Of a DNA stretch of 46,760 nucleotides, positions 36,749 to 45,165 are shown piece after piece. The notes under the pieces were generated by a model. It searched no databases. It was not told the DNA's origin and worked only from the letters and a program-made list of their open reading frames with translations. The translations under genes and the position numbers were made by a program. Origin of the DNA: Oscillibacter sp. (GTDB taxonomy: Bacteria > Bacillota > Clostridia > Oscillospirales > Oscillospiraceae); NCBI GenBank assembly GCA_017526785.1, contig JAFXQV010000014.1, forward strand, positions 1-46,760, read 5' to 3'. Every line of letters begins with the position of its first letter. The stretch's first letter is position 1.

Positions 36749-37084
36749 ATGAAAACGAAAAGAGCCGTTGACATTCTCATGACGTTTCTCCTTCTGTTTC
36801 TGATGTCCTATCAGGTGACGGAACAGGCGGCGCATGAGTGGCTGGGCATGGGCATGACCGTGCTTGTCATTCTGCATCAGATTCTGAACCGGAAATGGTA
36901 CGCCGCGCTTTTCCGGGGAAAGTACGGCGCAATCCGCGCCGCAAGACGTAACGGACTGGCTGTCCCAAAACGGGATTGCCTGACGGGTTATGATAGCGCT
37001 CTGGCCTCTTATGACCCGATAGCGCGTCCCTGCAAGGAATGTCAGCACGGCTCGGCAGCCGGGCTTACAAACGGCTCAATCTGA
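36749..37084 (+). CDS. Truncated DUF4405 membrane protein
   Basis: A 111-aa product. The first 60 or so residues look like DUF4405 proteins: a basic start, LMTFLLLFLMSYQVTEQAAHEW, VLVILHQILNRKWYAALFRGKY. The His residues in the helices are candidate haem ligands in this family. After about GAIRAARR the sequence loses similarity and ends in a Gly/Ser-rich tail without the further helices I expect. A frameshift or deletion near 36945 is likely. It follows the flavodoxin gene by 40 bp and has a reasonable RBS (AAGGAGG, long spacing). It may be non-functional. Confidence 0.6.
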   Translation: MKTKRAVDILMTFLLLFLMSYQVTEQAAHEWLGMGMTVLVILHQILNRKWYAALFRGKYGAIRAARRNGLAVPKRDCLTGYDSALASYDPIARPCKECQHGSAAGLTNGSI

Positions 37085-37122
37085 GCGGATGAACGCGGTT
37101 TTCTGAAAAGGAGCGGAAACAG

Positions 37123-37659
37123 ATGAAAATTCTTGCGCTGACAGGCAGTCCAAACAAAAACGGCTCTTCCAATCTGCTGGCGTCCGAATTTACGCGGGGC
37201 GCGGAGGAAGCGGGGCATAGCGTACGCGTCGTGAACGCCGCGCATATGCGGATTTCGCCTTGTACTGGCTGCATTCACTGTGGATATAACGGCTCCTGCG
37301 TACAGAAAGACGATATGGAAACAATCCGCCCTCTGATTCTCGACGCGGATATGCTGGCGTTTGTCACGCCGCTGTATTATTACGGAATGTCGGCGCAGTT
37401 GAAAACGCTGATTGACCGATTCTGCGCGTTTAACGGACAGATTCAGAGAAAACGCGTGAAATCCGCGCTTCTGGCGGTCGCGTGGAACTCCGACGGCTGG
37501 ACGTTTGACGCGCTGGAGGCTCATTACAAAACGCTGGTGCGGTATCTGAACTTCCGGGATAAGGGCATGGTTCTGGGGCGGGGTTGCGGAACGCCGTCCA
37601 TGACACGCGCAAGCCGTTTTCCCGGACTGGCGTATCAGCTTGGGCGCGGCCTGAAATAG
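37123..37659 (+). CDS. NADPH-dependent FMN reductase / iron-sulfur flavoprotein-like
   Basis: A 178-aa cytoplasmic flavoprotein. It begins MKILALTGSPNKNGSSNLLA, the FMN-phosphate loop of this family. A Cys cluster, SPCTGCIHCGYNGSCVQKDDM, matches iron-sulfur flavoproteins. TPLYYYGMSAQLKTLIDRF is the usual second flavin motif. RBS is AAAGGAG. It is last in the DUF362-flavodoxin-DUF4405 run before a strong terminator, and could feed electrons to the envelope components. Confidence 0.9.
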   Translation: MKILALTGSPNKNGSSNLLASEFTRGAEEAGHSVRVVNAAHMRISPCTGCIHCGYNGSCVQKDDMETIRPLILDADMLAFVTPLYYYGMSAQLKTLIDRFCAFNGQIQRKRVKSALLAVAWNSDGWTFDALEAHYKTLVRYLNFRDKGMVLGRGCGTPSMTRASRFPGLAYQLGRGLK

Positions 37660-37673
37660 CCACATCAGAAACA

Positions 37674-37713
37674 GAAACTCCCGTCAGTCAGGCAAATGAC
37701 TGACGGGAGTTTC
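37674..37713. terminator. Perfect bidirectional terminator
   Basis: A 17-bp perfect stem, GAAACTCCCGTCAGTCA with its complement, and a 6-nt loop lie between the flavoprotein and the convergent MATE gene. Both sides have short T-runs inside the stem ends. Confidence 0.9.
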
Positions 37714-37727
37714 CCGCTACGCTGTCT

Positions 37728-39101
37728 TTAGATGACATCAAATTCTTTCCACTTCCCGGAGTGTGCGCGGAGAATAAACAAAACCGCACGGGCGCTCCAA
37801 TCGATAACCATTGCAATGGCAATCCCGATAACGCCCATGCCAAACGACACGCCCAAAATCCATGAGAGAAGCAGTCTGCCCGCAATCGTGGAGGCGAGGG
37901 ACACCGCCATCGTATAGCGCACATCTCCCGCCGCCCGCAGTCCGGCGCTCAACGCCCCGGAGAACGGGAACGCCGCCGCGTTGAACGCGTTGTGAATCAG
38001 AACCAGCCGGAATACCAGTTGTTTTGTCTCCGCTTCCAGCGCGTAGACGCGGAGAAAGAACGGGGTTATCAGCAGAATCAGCAGGTTCCATACGGCGGAG
38101 ACGGCCAGCGTCACGAGCGAGAGTTTGCGCAAATAATACGCCGCCGCCCCGGTATCGCCCCGCCCCATGCACTGTCCTATGACCGTGATAAACGCGGGTC
38201 CCATGGCCACGCCCGCCAGCGCCGCCAAAGACCAGATACTCTGCGCCACGCCGTTTGCGGCAATCTGACTGGTTCCGAACAGCGCCGCAATGCCGGACAG
38301 CGCCACTTTCACCAGTTGGAAAACGCCGTTTTCCACCCCGTTCGGAATCGCAATCCACAATATTTTTTTCAACATCACGCGGTCAGCATGGAACAGCCAA
38401 CTTGCCTCATAGGATATCGCCCATGACTTTTTGAAACATAGGACAGTGACCGCCACGGCGGAAAACATACGGGCAATCAGGGAAGGCCATGCCACGCCCG
38501 CAACGCCCGCGTGAAAGACAAAGACCCCAAGCAGATTCCCGCCCACGTTGATGAGATTGGAGAACAGGGAGAGAACCATAGTAATGTCTGTCCGCCCGAT
38601 ACTGCGAAAGACGGCGGCTCCCGCGTTATAGACGGCGAGCGCGGGGAAGGAATACGCGGAGATACGGAGATAAATTACACAGGCTTCCATTACATCCGCG
38701 TCCACGCTTCCGAACAGCGCCCGGAGAATCATTCTGTTTCCCGCCAGCGTCAGGAGCGTGATTCCGGCGGAAAACGCCGTGGAAAAGAGCAGAAGCTGAC
38801 TTGCGGCTTTCCCCGCGTTGTCCCGCTCTCCCCTGCCGGTATACTGACTGATGACGACCGCACCCCCGGAGGCCAGCGCCGTAAAGAGAAAAATAAAAAT
38901 AGTGTTGAACTGGTTCACCAGAGAGACGCCCGATACCGCCGCCTCCCCCGCGTAACTGACAATCAGGGTATCGGCAAGCCCCACCAGCATGACAAGAAGC
39001 TGTTCCAAAAACAGAGGAATGATTATCGCGCTCAAATCCCGGTTGGAAAACTGTCCGTCCACATTTTTCACGCTTTCTCGTTTCTTAAAGTCCGCGCTCA
39101 C
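37728..39101 (-). CDS. MATE-family multidrug/metabolite exporter
   Basis: A 457-aa integral membrane protein with about 12 helices. Typical MATE segments are IIPLFLEQLLVMLVGLADTL, VSGVSLVNQFNTIF, GGAVVISQYTGR, IAIPNGVENGVFQLVK and GPAFITVIGQCMGRGD. MATE proteins export cations or metabolites by Na+ or H+ antiport; the substrate is unknown. Start is GTG at 39101, overlapping the LysR stop by 4 bp, with AAAGGGGG upstream. It is translationally coupled to the LysR regulator. Confidence 0.93.
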   Translation of the reverse strand: MSADFKKRESVKNVDGQFSNRDLSAIIIPLFLEQLLVMLVGLADTLIVSYAGEAAVSGVSLVNQFNTIFIFLFTALASGGAVVISQYTGRGERDNAGKAASQLLLFSTAFSAGITLLTLAGNRMILRALFGSVDADVMEACVIYLRISAYSFPALAVYNAGAAVFRSIGRTDITMVLSLFSNLINVGGNLLGVFVFHAGVAGVAWPSLIARMFSAVAVTVLCFKKSWAISYEASWLFHADRVMLKKILWIAIPNGVENGVFQLVKVALSGIAALFGTSQIAANGVAQSIWSLAALAGVAMGPAFITVIGQCMGRGDTGAAAYYLRKLSLVTLAVSAVWNLLILLITPFFLRVYALEAETKQLVFRLVLIHNAFNAAAFPFSGALSAGLRAAGDVRYTMAVSLASTIAGRLLLSWILGVSFGMGVIGIAIAMVIDWSARAVLFILRAHSGKWKEFDVI

Positions 39102-39997
39102 AGGCGTTCCCCCTTTTCCGCGTCCAAATATCCGTGCAAAAACTCAATGAATTTTCCGGCGGCCATGCCGTGCGGCGCGTCCCGTTTCCACGCTATGACG
39201 CTGGAGGCTGATAGTTCCGGCGACAGCGGGCGGTAGGTCACTTCCTCATGGGACCAGAAGGGAACGGAACCCTCAATTACCAGAGAACAGCCCAAACCAT
39301 TCCGTACCATAATCGCGGCGTTGGTGCTTAGATTGCTGGTAAAAAGAATATTCAAATGGCGGTATCGCCTTCCAAACCAGTTGGCAAGCTCACTCTGTAC
39401 AGCGGAACGGCGGGGCAGTATCAGGGGGATGTGTTTCAAGTCGGCGGCGGTCACGCTGTCTTTCGCCGCTAAAGAGTGGTCGGTTCGCATTAGAGCCACC
39501 CAGCGTTCTTTGGGAGTGAGACGGATAAAGTCAAAGGACGCCATGTCCGCCGGTTCCAACAGCAGGCCAATGTCCAGAATCCCGTTTTCAATCTGTTCCC
39601 GGATATGGTCCGCGTTGGCGGTGTAAAGGTCAAACTGTACTCTGGGGTGTCGCTCCGAAAAGGCTTGGCAGGCTTTTGCCAGCGTCTGTACGGCGGCGGT
39701 CTCCCCGCTTCCGATGGAAATCACGCCTTCGATTTGTTCCTCCTGTAGGGCAAGTTCCCGCTCTGTCTTTTCCACCAGCGCGAGAATTTCCTCCGCCCTG
39801 CGGCGGAGAAGAATCCCCTCGTTGGTCAGTTCAATTTTTCTTGCGCCCCGCTGAAAGAGCCGGACGCCGGACTCATCCTCCAACTGCGCCAACTGCCGAC
39901 TGAGCGTGGGCTGTGTGATATGCAGAACTTTGGCCGCCTTGGAAATGCTTCCCTGCCTGACGACCGTGAGAAAATATTCCAGCACGCGAATTTCCAT
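39098..39997 (-). CDS. LysR-family transcription regulator
   Basis: A 299-aa protein. The winged HTH (residues 1-60) reads EIRVLEYFLTVVRQGSISKA, AKVLHITQPTLSRQLAQLED. The effector-binding domain follows (ISIGSGETAAVQTL, then GLLLEPADMASF). The ATG at 39997 follows GGGAGGGAAAG; a longer frame upstream overlaps the promoter and was rejected. It is divergent from the GH3 gene, whose promoter carries a T-N11-A palindrome, and is co-transcribed with the MATE exporter. The same promoter sequence occurs at 34709, so that operon is probably also a target. The inducer is unknown. Confidence 0.93.
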   Translation of the reverse strand: MEIRVLEYFLTVVRQGSISKAAKVLHITQPTLSRQLAQLEDESGVRLFQRGARKIELTNEGILLRRRAEEILALVEKTERELALQEEQIEGVISIGSGETAAVQTLAKACQAFSERHPRVQFDLYTANADHIREQIENGILDIGLLLEPADMASFDFIRLTPKERWVALMRTDHSLAAKDSVTAADLKHIPLILPRRSAVQSELANWFGRRYRHLNILFTSNLSTNAAIMVRNGLGCSLVIEGSVPFWSHEEVTYRPLSPELSASSVIAWKRDAPHGMAAGKFIEFLHGYLDAEKGERL

Positions 39998-40034
39998 GTT
40001 TCGCTTTCCCTCCCGTCGCTGAGATTCTCCGGAA

Positions 40035-40063
40035 ACAATACCAGATTTTGCGCGGCGCGGCAA
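40035..40063 (-). promoter_or_regulatory. Promoter of the LysR-MATE operon
   Basis: On the minus strand TTGCCG, a 17-nt spacer and TATTGT. It lies about 20 bp from the LysR-type palindrome at 40085-40099, allowing autoregulation. Confidence 0.6.
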
Positions 40064-40083
40064 GAGGAAAAGCGTAAAAAGGC

Positions 40084-40161
40084 TATGCTTTTTAAGCATA
40101 AGCAACCTATACAATTTAAGCATTTTACATTTCTTTCCGCCTGTGTTATCATAATTCCGTC
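40084..40161 (+). promoter_or_regulatory. LysR-type promoter, copy B (upstream of the GH3 gene)
   Basis: Palindrome ATGCTTTTTAAGCAT (40085-40099, perfect arms, T-N11-A), then TTTACA (40124-40129), a 17-nt spacer and TATCAT (40147-40152). The palindrome centre is about -67. It is a near duplicate of 34709-34786; the stretch from TTTAAGCATT to CGCCTGTG is fully conserved. Downstream, TACAGCTCTTTTC is also shared. Confidence 0.88.
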
Positions 40162-40224
40162 AGTGAATATGACGCGAAATACAGCTCTTTTCACGGGCTA
40201 ATTTCATCATAAGGAGGAGATTGG

Positions 40225-43146
40225 ATGAGCGGCGTAACGGTTGCATGGGAAGATGTCTTTAGCGTAGTCAGTCAGATTCGCGGCTGGCTGACTGGCGTCG
40301 CGGTCGTGCTGATTGCCATGATTGCGGCGCTGGTTCTGGCGGGGAGAGCCGGAAAGGAACGGGCGGGCTTTGTCCGCGCTCAGGCGGTTATCGCGGCGGT
40401 TCTGGCGGTGTGCCTGCTGGTCAACGGCATTCTGCTGGGGCCTATGCGGAGCCTTGTCTCTACCGCTATGGCGGAAACGGGCACGCTTTCCGCGCAGACG
40501 GTTCAGAACTCCAAGGACATCTGCGAAGCGGTGGCCAGTGAGGGCATTGTCATGACGAAAAACACGGGACTGCTCCCGCTGAACGGCGTGACAAATCTGA
40601 ACGTATTCGGCTGGGCTTCCACGAACCCGGTCTACGGCGGCACCGGGTCCGGAACGGTGGACGCCTCCACGGCGGTCACGCTTCTGGGCGGTCTGGAAAA
40701 CGCCGGGTTTACCCTGAACAGCGAACTGTCGGAACTGTATGTGAACTATCGCGCCGACCGCCCCGCCATTACCATCAACGACGGGCAGGAATGGACTTTG
40801 CCGGAACCCACGACGGACGCCTACGAGAACGGCATTCTGGACAACGCGAAGGCGTTTTCCGACACCGCGCTGATTGTCATTGCGCGCTGTGGCGGCGAGG
40901 GCGCGGATTTGCCCCACGATATGGGCGCGGTTATGGACGGTTCCTATCAGAAAGGCACAAAATACACACGCGCCAGTTATACGAACAACGGCGATTATGA
41001 CGACTACGCGCCCGGCTCCACCTATCTGGAATTAAGCCAGACGGAACGGAATCTGGTGGACATGGTCTGCGCCAATTTCGACAACGTGGTCGTGGTCTAC
41101 AACGGCTCCAACCCGCTGGAAATGGGCTGGACAGAGGAATACGAGCAGATTGGCGGCGTCCTGCTGTGCGCCAGTCCCGGCGCGACGGGCTTCAACGCCC
41201 TCGGCAAAATCCTCAACGGGGAAGTGAACCCCTCCGGCAAGACGGTTGACACTTGGCTGAAGGACGTGACGCTTGCCCCCACATACAACAACATCGGCCA
41301 CTTTGCCTATACCAACGTGCAGAATATCACCGACGCCGCGAAAGCCGCATGGGAACGGGCGGACGGCGTTGTTTCCTTCGTCAACTATGTGGAAGGCATC
41401 TACATCGGCTACCGCTACTATGAGACGGCTTACGCGGAAGCGCAGTCCAACGGGTACGACTTCGACTATAACGCCACGGTGATGTATCCCTTCGGCTACG
41501 GCCTGAGCTATACCACATTCACGCAGGAACTGGGACAGCCTGTTATCACAGACACTTCCGTATCTGTGGAAGTAACGGTAACAAATACCGGCTCCGAACC
41601 CGGCAAGGACGTGGTGGAACTGTACGTCACGCCGCCCTATACAAACCGCAGCATTGAAAAAGCGGCGGTCAATCTGGCGGCCTTTGACAAGACCAGTCTG
41701 CTGGCTCCCGGCACGTCCGAAACGCTGACGCTTTCCTTTGACAAAGAGGATATCGCCTCTTTTGACACCTACGGCACAGGCGGCTATCTGCTGGAAGCGG
41801 GAACCTATGAAGTAAGCCTCCGCACGGACGCCCATGCCCCGCTGGATTCCTTTACGTTCGACGTGGACAGCGACGTTTCTTACGGGGAGAGCAATCTTCA
41901 CAACGGCGACCTTGTGGCGGCGGTTCCCCGTCTGGGCTTCGCGGAGGGGAATCTGACCTACCTCTCCCGCGCCGACGGCTTCGCCAACTACGCGCAAGCC
42001 ACCGCCGCGCCCTCTGATTATGAAGTCCACGAGGAAGTGACCGGAAACGGAACCTATGACCCCACCCTCTACAACAACTCTGACGATGTTATGCCCCTGA
42101 CCGGACAGAAGAACGGACTGGAAGCCCATGACCTGCGGGGCGCGGATTACGACGACCCCCGCTGGGAACAGCTCTTAGACCAAGCCACAGTCGAGGACAT
42201 GGTAAATCTGATTGCCTACGGCGGTTTCGCCACGGTGAAAGCGGATTCCGTCGGAAAGGTCGCCACCATCGACTCGGACGGTCCCGCCGGCGTCAATTAC
42301 TCCCTGACCGGCGCGTTCGGCATGGGCTACTGCGGAGAAATCCTGCTGGCGCAGACATGGAACGTGGAAATGGCGAAAGAACTGGGCGAGGGCATTTGTC
42401 AGGAACTGGAGGACTTCGGCTTCAACGGCTGGTACGCTCCCTCCATGAATCTGCACCGCTCCATGTTCGGCGGGCGCAACTTCGAGTATTACTCGGAAGA
42501 CAGCCTTCTCAGCGCGGAAATGGCGGTTCAGGAGTGCGCCGCCGCCTATCCCTACGGCATTTACCCCTATATCAAGCATTTCGCGTTCAACGAGCAGGAG
42601 ACGAACCGGAACGGAATGCTCTGCACATGGCTGACCGAACAGGCCGCCCGCGAACTGTTCCTAAAACCCTTTGAGGAGTGCGTCAAGGCCAACAACGGCG
42701 AGGCTATGGCGGTCATGTCCTCCTATGTCTACGTTGGAACTACTTGGGACGGCGGTTGCTCCGCCCTGCTCAACGACATTCTACGGGGCGAATGGGGCTA
42801 CCGCGGCATGGTTCTGACGGACTACTTCGGGAATTACGGCTACATGGACGCGGATAAAGCTATTCGCGGCGGAAGTGATATTATGCTTGGCACCGCCGGA
42901 AACGACGCGATTCTGACCGACCAGACCAGCGCCACCTCCGTGCTGGCCATGCGTCAGGCTACGAAAAACATTCTGTACACGGTGGTCAATTCCAACGCCT
43001 ATTCCGACGAGGCTTACGCCGCCGCCACCGCCACGCCCGGCTGGCTCCGGACTACCTATACGCTTGACGCAGTTGTCATTGTCCTTTTGATTGCGGCGGA
43101 GGTTCTGGTTCTGCGCGGAGCGAAAAAGAAAAAGCAGGAGGCGTAA
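40225..43146 (+). CDS. Membrane-anchored GH3 glycosidase with swapped domain order
   Basis: A 973-aa beta-glucosidase-type enzyme. Two N-terminal helices (about 20-42 and 50-72) and one C-terminal helix (about 948-966, followed by RGAKKKKQEA) anchor it. The GH3 C-domain comes first (EGIVMTKNTGLLPLNG, GWASTNPVYGG, NPSGKTVDTW, YPFGYGLSYTTF), then a fibronectin-III-like domain (VTVTNTGSEPGKDVVELYV), then the TIM-barrel N-domain (about 670-935) with KHFAFNEQE (K784) and the nucleophile candidate D866 in GMVLTDYFGNYG. This reversed order is known in some ruminococcal and Butyrivibrio GH3 enzymes. RBS is AAGGAGGAG. It probably trims oligosaccharides or glycosides at the membrane, under LysR control. 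Confidence 0.9.
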   Translation: MSGVTVAWEDVFSVVSQIRGWLTGVAVVLIAMIAALVLAGRAGKERAGFVRAQAVIAAVLAVCLLVNGILLGPMRSLVSTAMAETGTLSAQTVQNSKDICEAVASEGIVMTKNTGLLPLNGVTNLNVFGWASTNPVYGGTGSGTVDASTAVTLLGGLENAGFTLNSELSELYVNYRADRPAITINDGQEWTLPEPTTDAYENGILDNAKAFSDTALIVIARCGGEGADLPHDMGAVMDGSYQKGTKYTRASYTNNGDYDDYAPGSTYLELSQTERNLVDMVCANFDNVVVVYNGSNPLEMGWTEEYEQIGGVLLCASPGATGFNALGKILNGEVNPSGKTVDTWLKDVTLAPTYNNIGHFAYTNVQNITDAAKAAWERADGVVSFVNYVEGIYIGYRYYETAYAEAQSNGYDFDYNATVMYPFGYGLSYTTFTQELGQPVITDTSVSVEVTVTNTGSEPGKDVVELYVTPPYTNRSIEKAAVNLAAFDKTSLLAPGTSETLTLSFDKEDIASFDTYGTGGYLLEAGTYEVSLRTDAHAPLDSFTFDVDSDVSYGESNLHNGDLVAAVPRLGFAEGNLTYLSRADGFANYAQATAAPSDYEVHEEVTGNGTYDPTLYNNSDDVMPLTGQKNGLEAHDLRGADYDDPRWEQLLDQATVEDMVNLIAYGGFATVKADSVGKVATIDSDGPAGVNYSLTGAFGMGYCGEILLAQTWNVEMAKELGEGICQELEDFGFNGWYAPSMNLHRSMFGGRNFEYYSEDSLLSAEMAVQECAAAYPYGIYPYIKHFAFNEQETNRNGMLCTWLTEQAARELFLKPFEECVKANNGEAMAVMSSYVYVGTTWDGGCSALLNDILRGEWGYRGMVLTDYFGNYGYMDADKAIRGGSDIMLGTAGNDAILTDQTSATSVLAMRQATKNILYTVVNSNAYSDEAYAAATATPGWLRTTYTLDAVVIVLLIAAEVLVLRGAKKKKQEA

Positions 43147-43521
43147 GGGATTCGAGAGACGGAAAGCTGCGGCGCGCGGCGCGGTTTATCCCGGATTTTT
43201 CAAGGCACGGACGCTGGGAGGAAATCTCCCGGAGTATCGTTACTACCGTTTTCACGGAAGGCGTGACCATGTTGATAATCTTTGCTGTCGATGAGACTAT
43301 TTTCTCTTCCGGCTGGGGTGAGAAAGCGACCGTGAAGAAATAGGATGCGCTGATAATTTGCGCCCGACGGGAATTTATCCTGTCGGGCGTATTTGTGTGA
43401 ACCCTGAATCCGTTAAACTCTCTCCCATTGCCCGCTTATAAGATGCGATGGAATAATCGGGAGCTTCTTTATAGACGGATTTATGCCGATTGGGATTGGG
43501 CTTGATGTCGGAGTAGATTTC
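43147..43521. other. Spacer without an intact gene, with one hairpin
   Basis: No supported gene. A hairpin at 43361-43389 (CGCCCGACGGGA with TCCTGTCGGGCG) followed by TATTTG probably terminates the GH3 transcript, although it lies 215 bp after the stop. A minus-strand frame continues leftward past the isomerase-fragment stop but shows nothing I recognise. Confidence 0.5.
43361..43389 (+). terminator. Probable terminator downstream of GH3
   Basis: A 12-bp stem with one G-T pair and a short AT loop, followed by a weak T-rich stretch. Confidence 0.6.
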
Positions 43522-43674
43522 TTAGGCCATGCCCTTGGCGTCGAGAAGGTCGGTACCCTCAAATTCCGGAACCAGCGACGGAAACTGCGCCAGATACGCG
43601 CCCAGCGCAATAGCGAATACGCCGACTCGCGCTTTGGTTTCGACCAGCGTCGATTTGCTTTTCCACTCGTTTAT
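43522..43674 (-). pseudogene. N-terminal scrap of a sugar-isomerase-like gene
   Basis: About 50 codons read (M)NEWKSKSTLVETKARVGVF, AIALGAYLAQFPSLVPEFEG and then a stop. The VGxFxxxLxxYxxQFPxL pattern resembles the start of arabinose/fucose-isomerase-like proteins. The first codon is ATA where ATG is expected: it overlaps the rhamnulokinase stop and sits 10 nt after GGAGG. The rest of the gene is gone. Family assignment is tentative, but a sugar isomerase after a sugar kinase makes sense. Confidence 0.4.
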
Positions 43675-44608
43675 TGAACCGTAACCTCCCTGATTTCAAA
43701 GCTCTCCCGCACAGCGTCCCGCGCCTGTTGCAACGATTCAAATTCCCCGCCGGAAATCATCTGTACGATGAAATTTCCGATAGCGGTACCCTCCACAAGC
43801 TCGGCGTACACCGGAAGTCCCGTTGTGACGGCGGTCATCTCGTTCAGGTACATATCTTGGCAGCCGCCGCCGACAATGTTAATGCTCGTGTACGTTTTGC
43901 CCGTCAGACGTATCAGGGTTTTGACCGCCTCCGCGTAGCACATGGACAGGCTTAAATAAACGCACTGCATGATTTCCCCGACAGTCCCCGGCACGGCCTG
44001 ACCGGATTTCTCACAGAACTGTTTCACGGCGCCAATCATGCTATTCGGCGCAAGAAAGGAATCGTTGTTGACATCGACCGTAGACGTGAAATCCTGCGCG
44101 CCTTTCGCGGCGTCAATCAAATCCGGGAACCCCCACTGTTTTCCGTCCGCATACTTGCTGACGCGCCCCGCGACATACGCCGTGCCGTTTAACTCGCGCC
44201 GGATAGATTGAATCATCCATAGACCCATGATGTTTTTCAGATACCGGAAGCGATACCACGCGCCGCCCTCGTTCGTGAAATTTTGTCCGCGCCGTCCGTG
44301 CGGCTGTCGCGGTAGGCTACCGCGTCGCCGATTAAATTCCCGTCCGCGTCCAGCAGCACAAAGTCCACAGCCCAAGTGTCAATTCCGATGGTTTCCGGGA
44401 TTTTTCCGGCGTCTTTGCAGACCTTCAAGCCGCTGAGAATCCCGTCCCACAGGTTTTCCATGTCCCAGCAGTCATGTCCGTTCCGGTGAACCTGTTTGTT
44501 GTCGAAGCGGAAAACCTCTTCCAGCAGGATTTTCCCGTTTTCGACGTGTCCGAGAATATGCCGTCCGCTGGAAGCGCCGATGTCTATCGCCAGATAATAT
44601 TTTTCCAT
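43671..44608 (-). pseudogene. rhaB: Rhamnulokinase with large internal deletion and frame change
   Basis: The first part (44608 to about 44285) reads as a RhaB N-terminus: YYLAIDIGASSGRHILG, CWDMENLWDGI, IGIDTWAVDFVLLDADGN, AYRDSRTDG. The second part (about 44280 to 43671, another frame) resumes at FTNEGGAWYRFRYLKNIMGLW and continues to the end, including INIVGGGCQD. Around 190 central residues of a family protein of about 480 are missing, and the frame changes at the seam. RBS AAGGAGGG is intact. FGGY kinases of this type phosphorylate L-rhamnulose; this copy should be inactive. Confidence 0.9.
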
Positions 44609-44683
44609 GCGGTTAGCCCTCCTTGTCGTTGTTGGACTTATCTTACCACGTCCTCCATTCTCCGTTAAGGTTCTTTCTTGTAA

Positions 44684-45064
44684 GACGGGCGCTCCGGCGT
44701 CAACGCAATCAATCAGACATCCATGGGACTGCTGCTGATGAATCTTTCCAGATTTGCGGACAGCATTGACCGCGACAATCCGAACCAGCGCGAACAAAAT
44801 ATGATTTTCTCCGTCTTACAATATATCGAAACCCATTATCGGGGCGGGACATTGTCGGAAGTTTCCACCATGCTCCGTCAGAGTGATTACGCCGTCAGCA
44901 GGCTTTTGAAAAGGCGCGTAGGACAGAATTTCAAAGAACTGCTTCAGGCGCGGAAATTACAACAGGCCGCGTATCTGCTGGAAAACACAGAGCTATCTAT
45001 TGACGCCGTTATCGAACAAATCGGCTACGATAACAGCAGTTATTTTTACCGCAGATTTCAGGAA
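44684..45064 (+). pseudogene. AraC-family regulator, C-terminal HTH fragment
   Basis: The frame opens just after a stop and reads into a linker (TSMGLLLMNLSRFADSIDR) and an AraC HTH: VLQYIETHYRGGTLSEVSTM, LRQSDYAVSRLLKRRVGQNF, then LSIDAVIEQIGYDNSSYFYR. The N-terminal sensing domain is absent. The last helix breaks off after RRFQE and is replaced by unrelated residues. It lies divergent to the rhamnulokinase remnant, so it was probably its regulator. Confidence 0.85.
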
Positions 45065-45165
45065 CCTACGGTTGTTCTCCCATGGAGTACAGGCGTAACA
45101 AATTGCGTTCATAGCGGGAAATGCAAATCAAGTCCCTAAATATGCAAATAAGGAGGAATCAGAAG

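Noticed and set aside
39098-40123. Longer LysR protein starting at 40123
   Set aside because: The extra 42 codons cover the LysR promoter and the palindrome region. ATG at 39997 has an RBS and starts the HTH as in the family.
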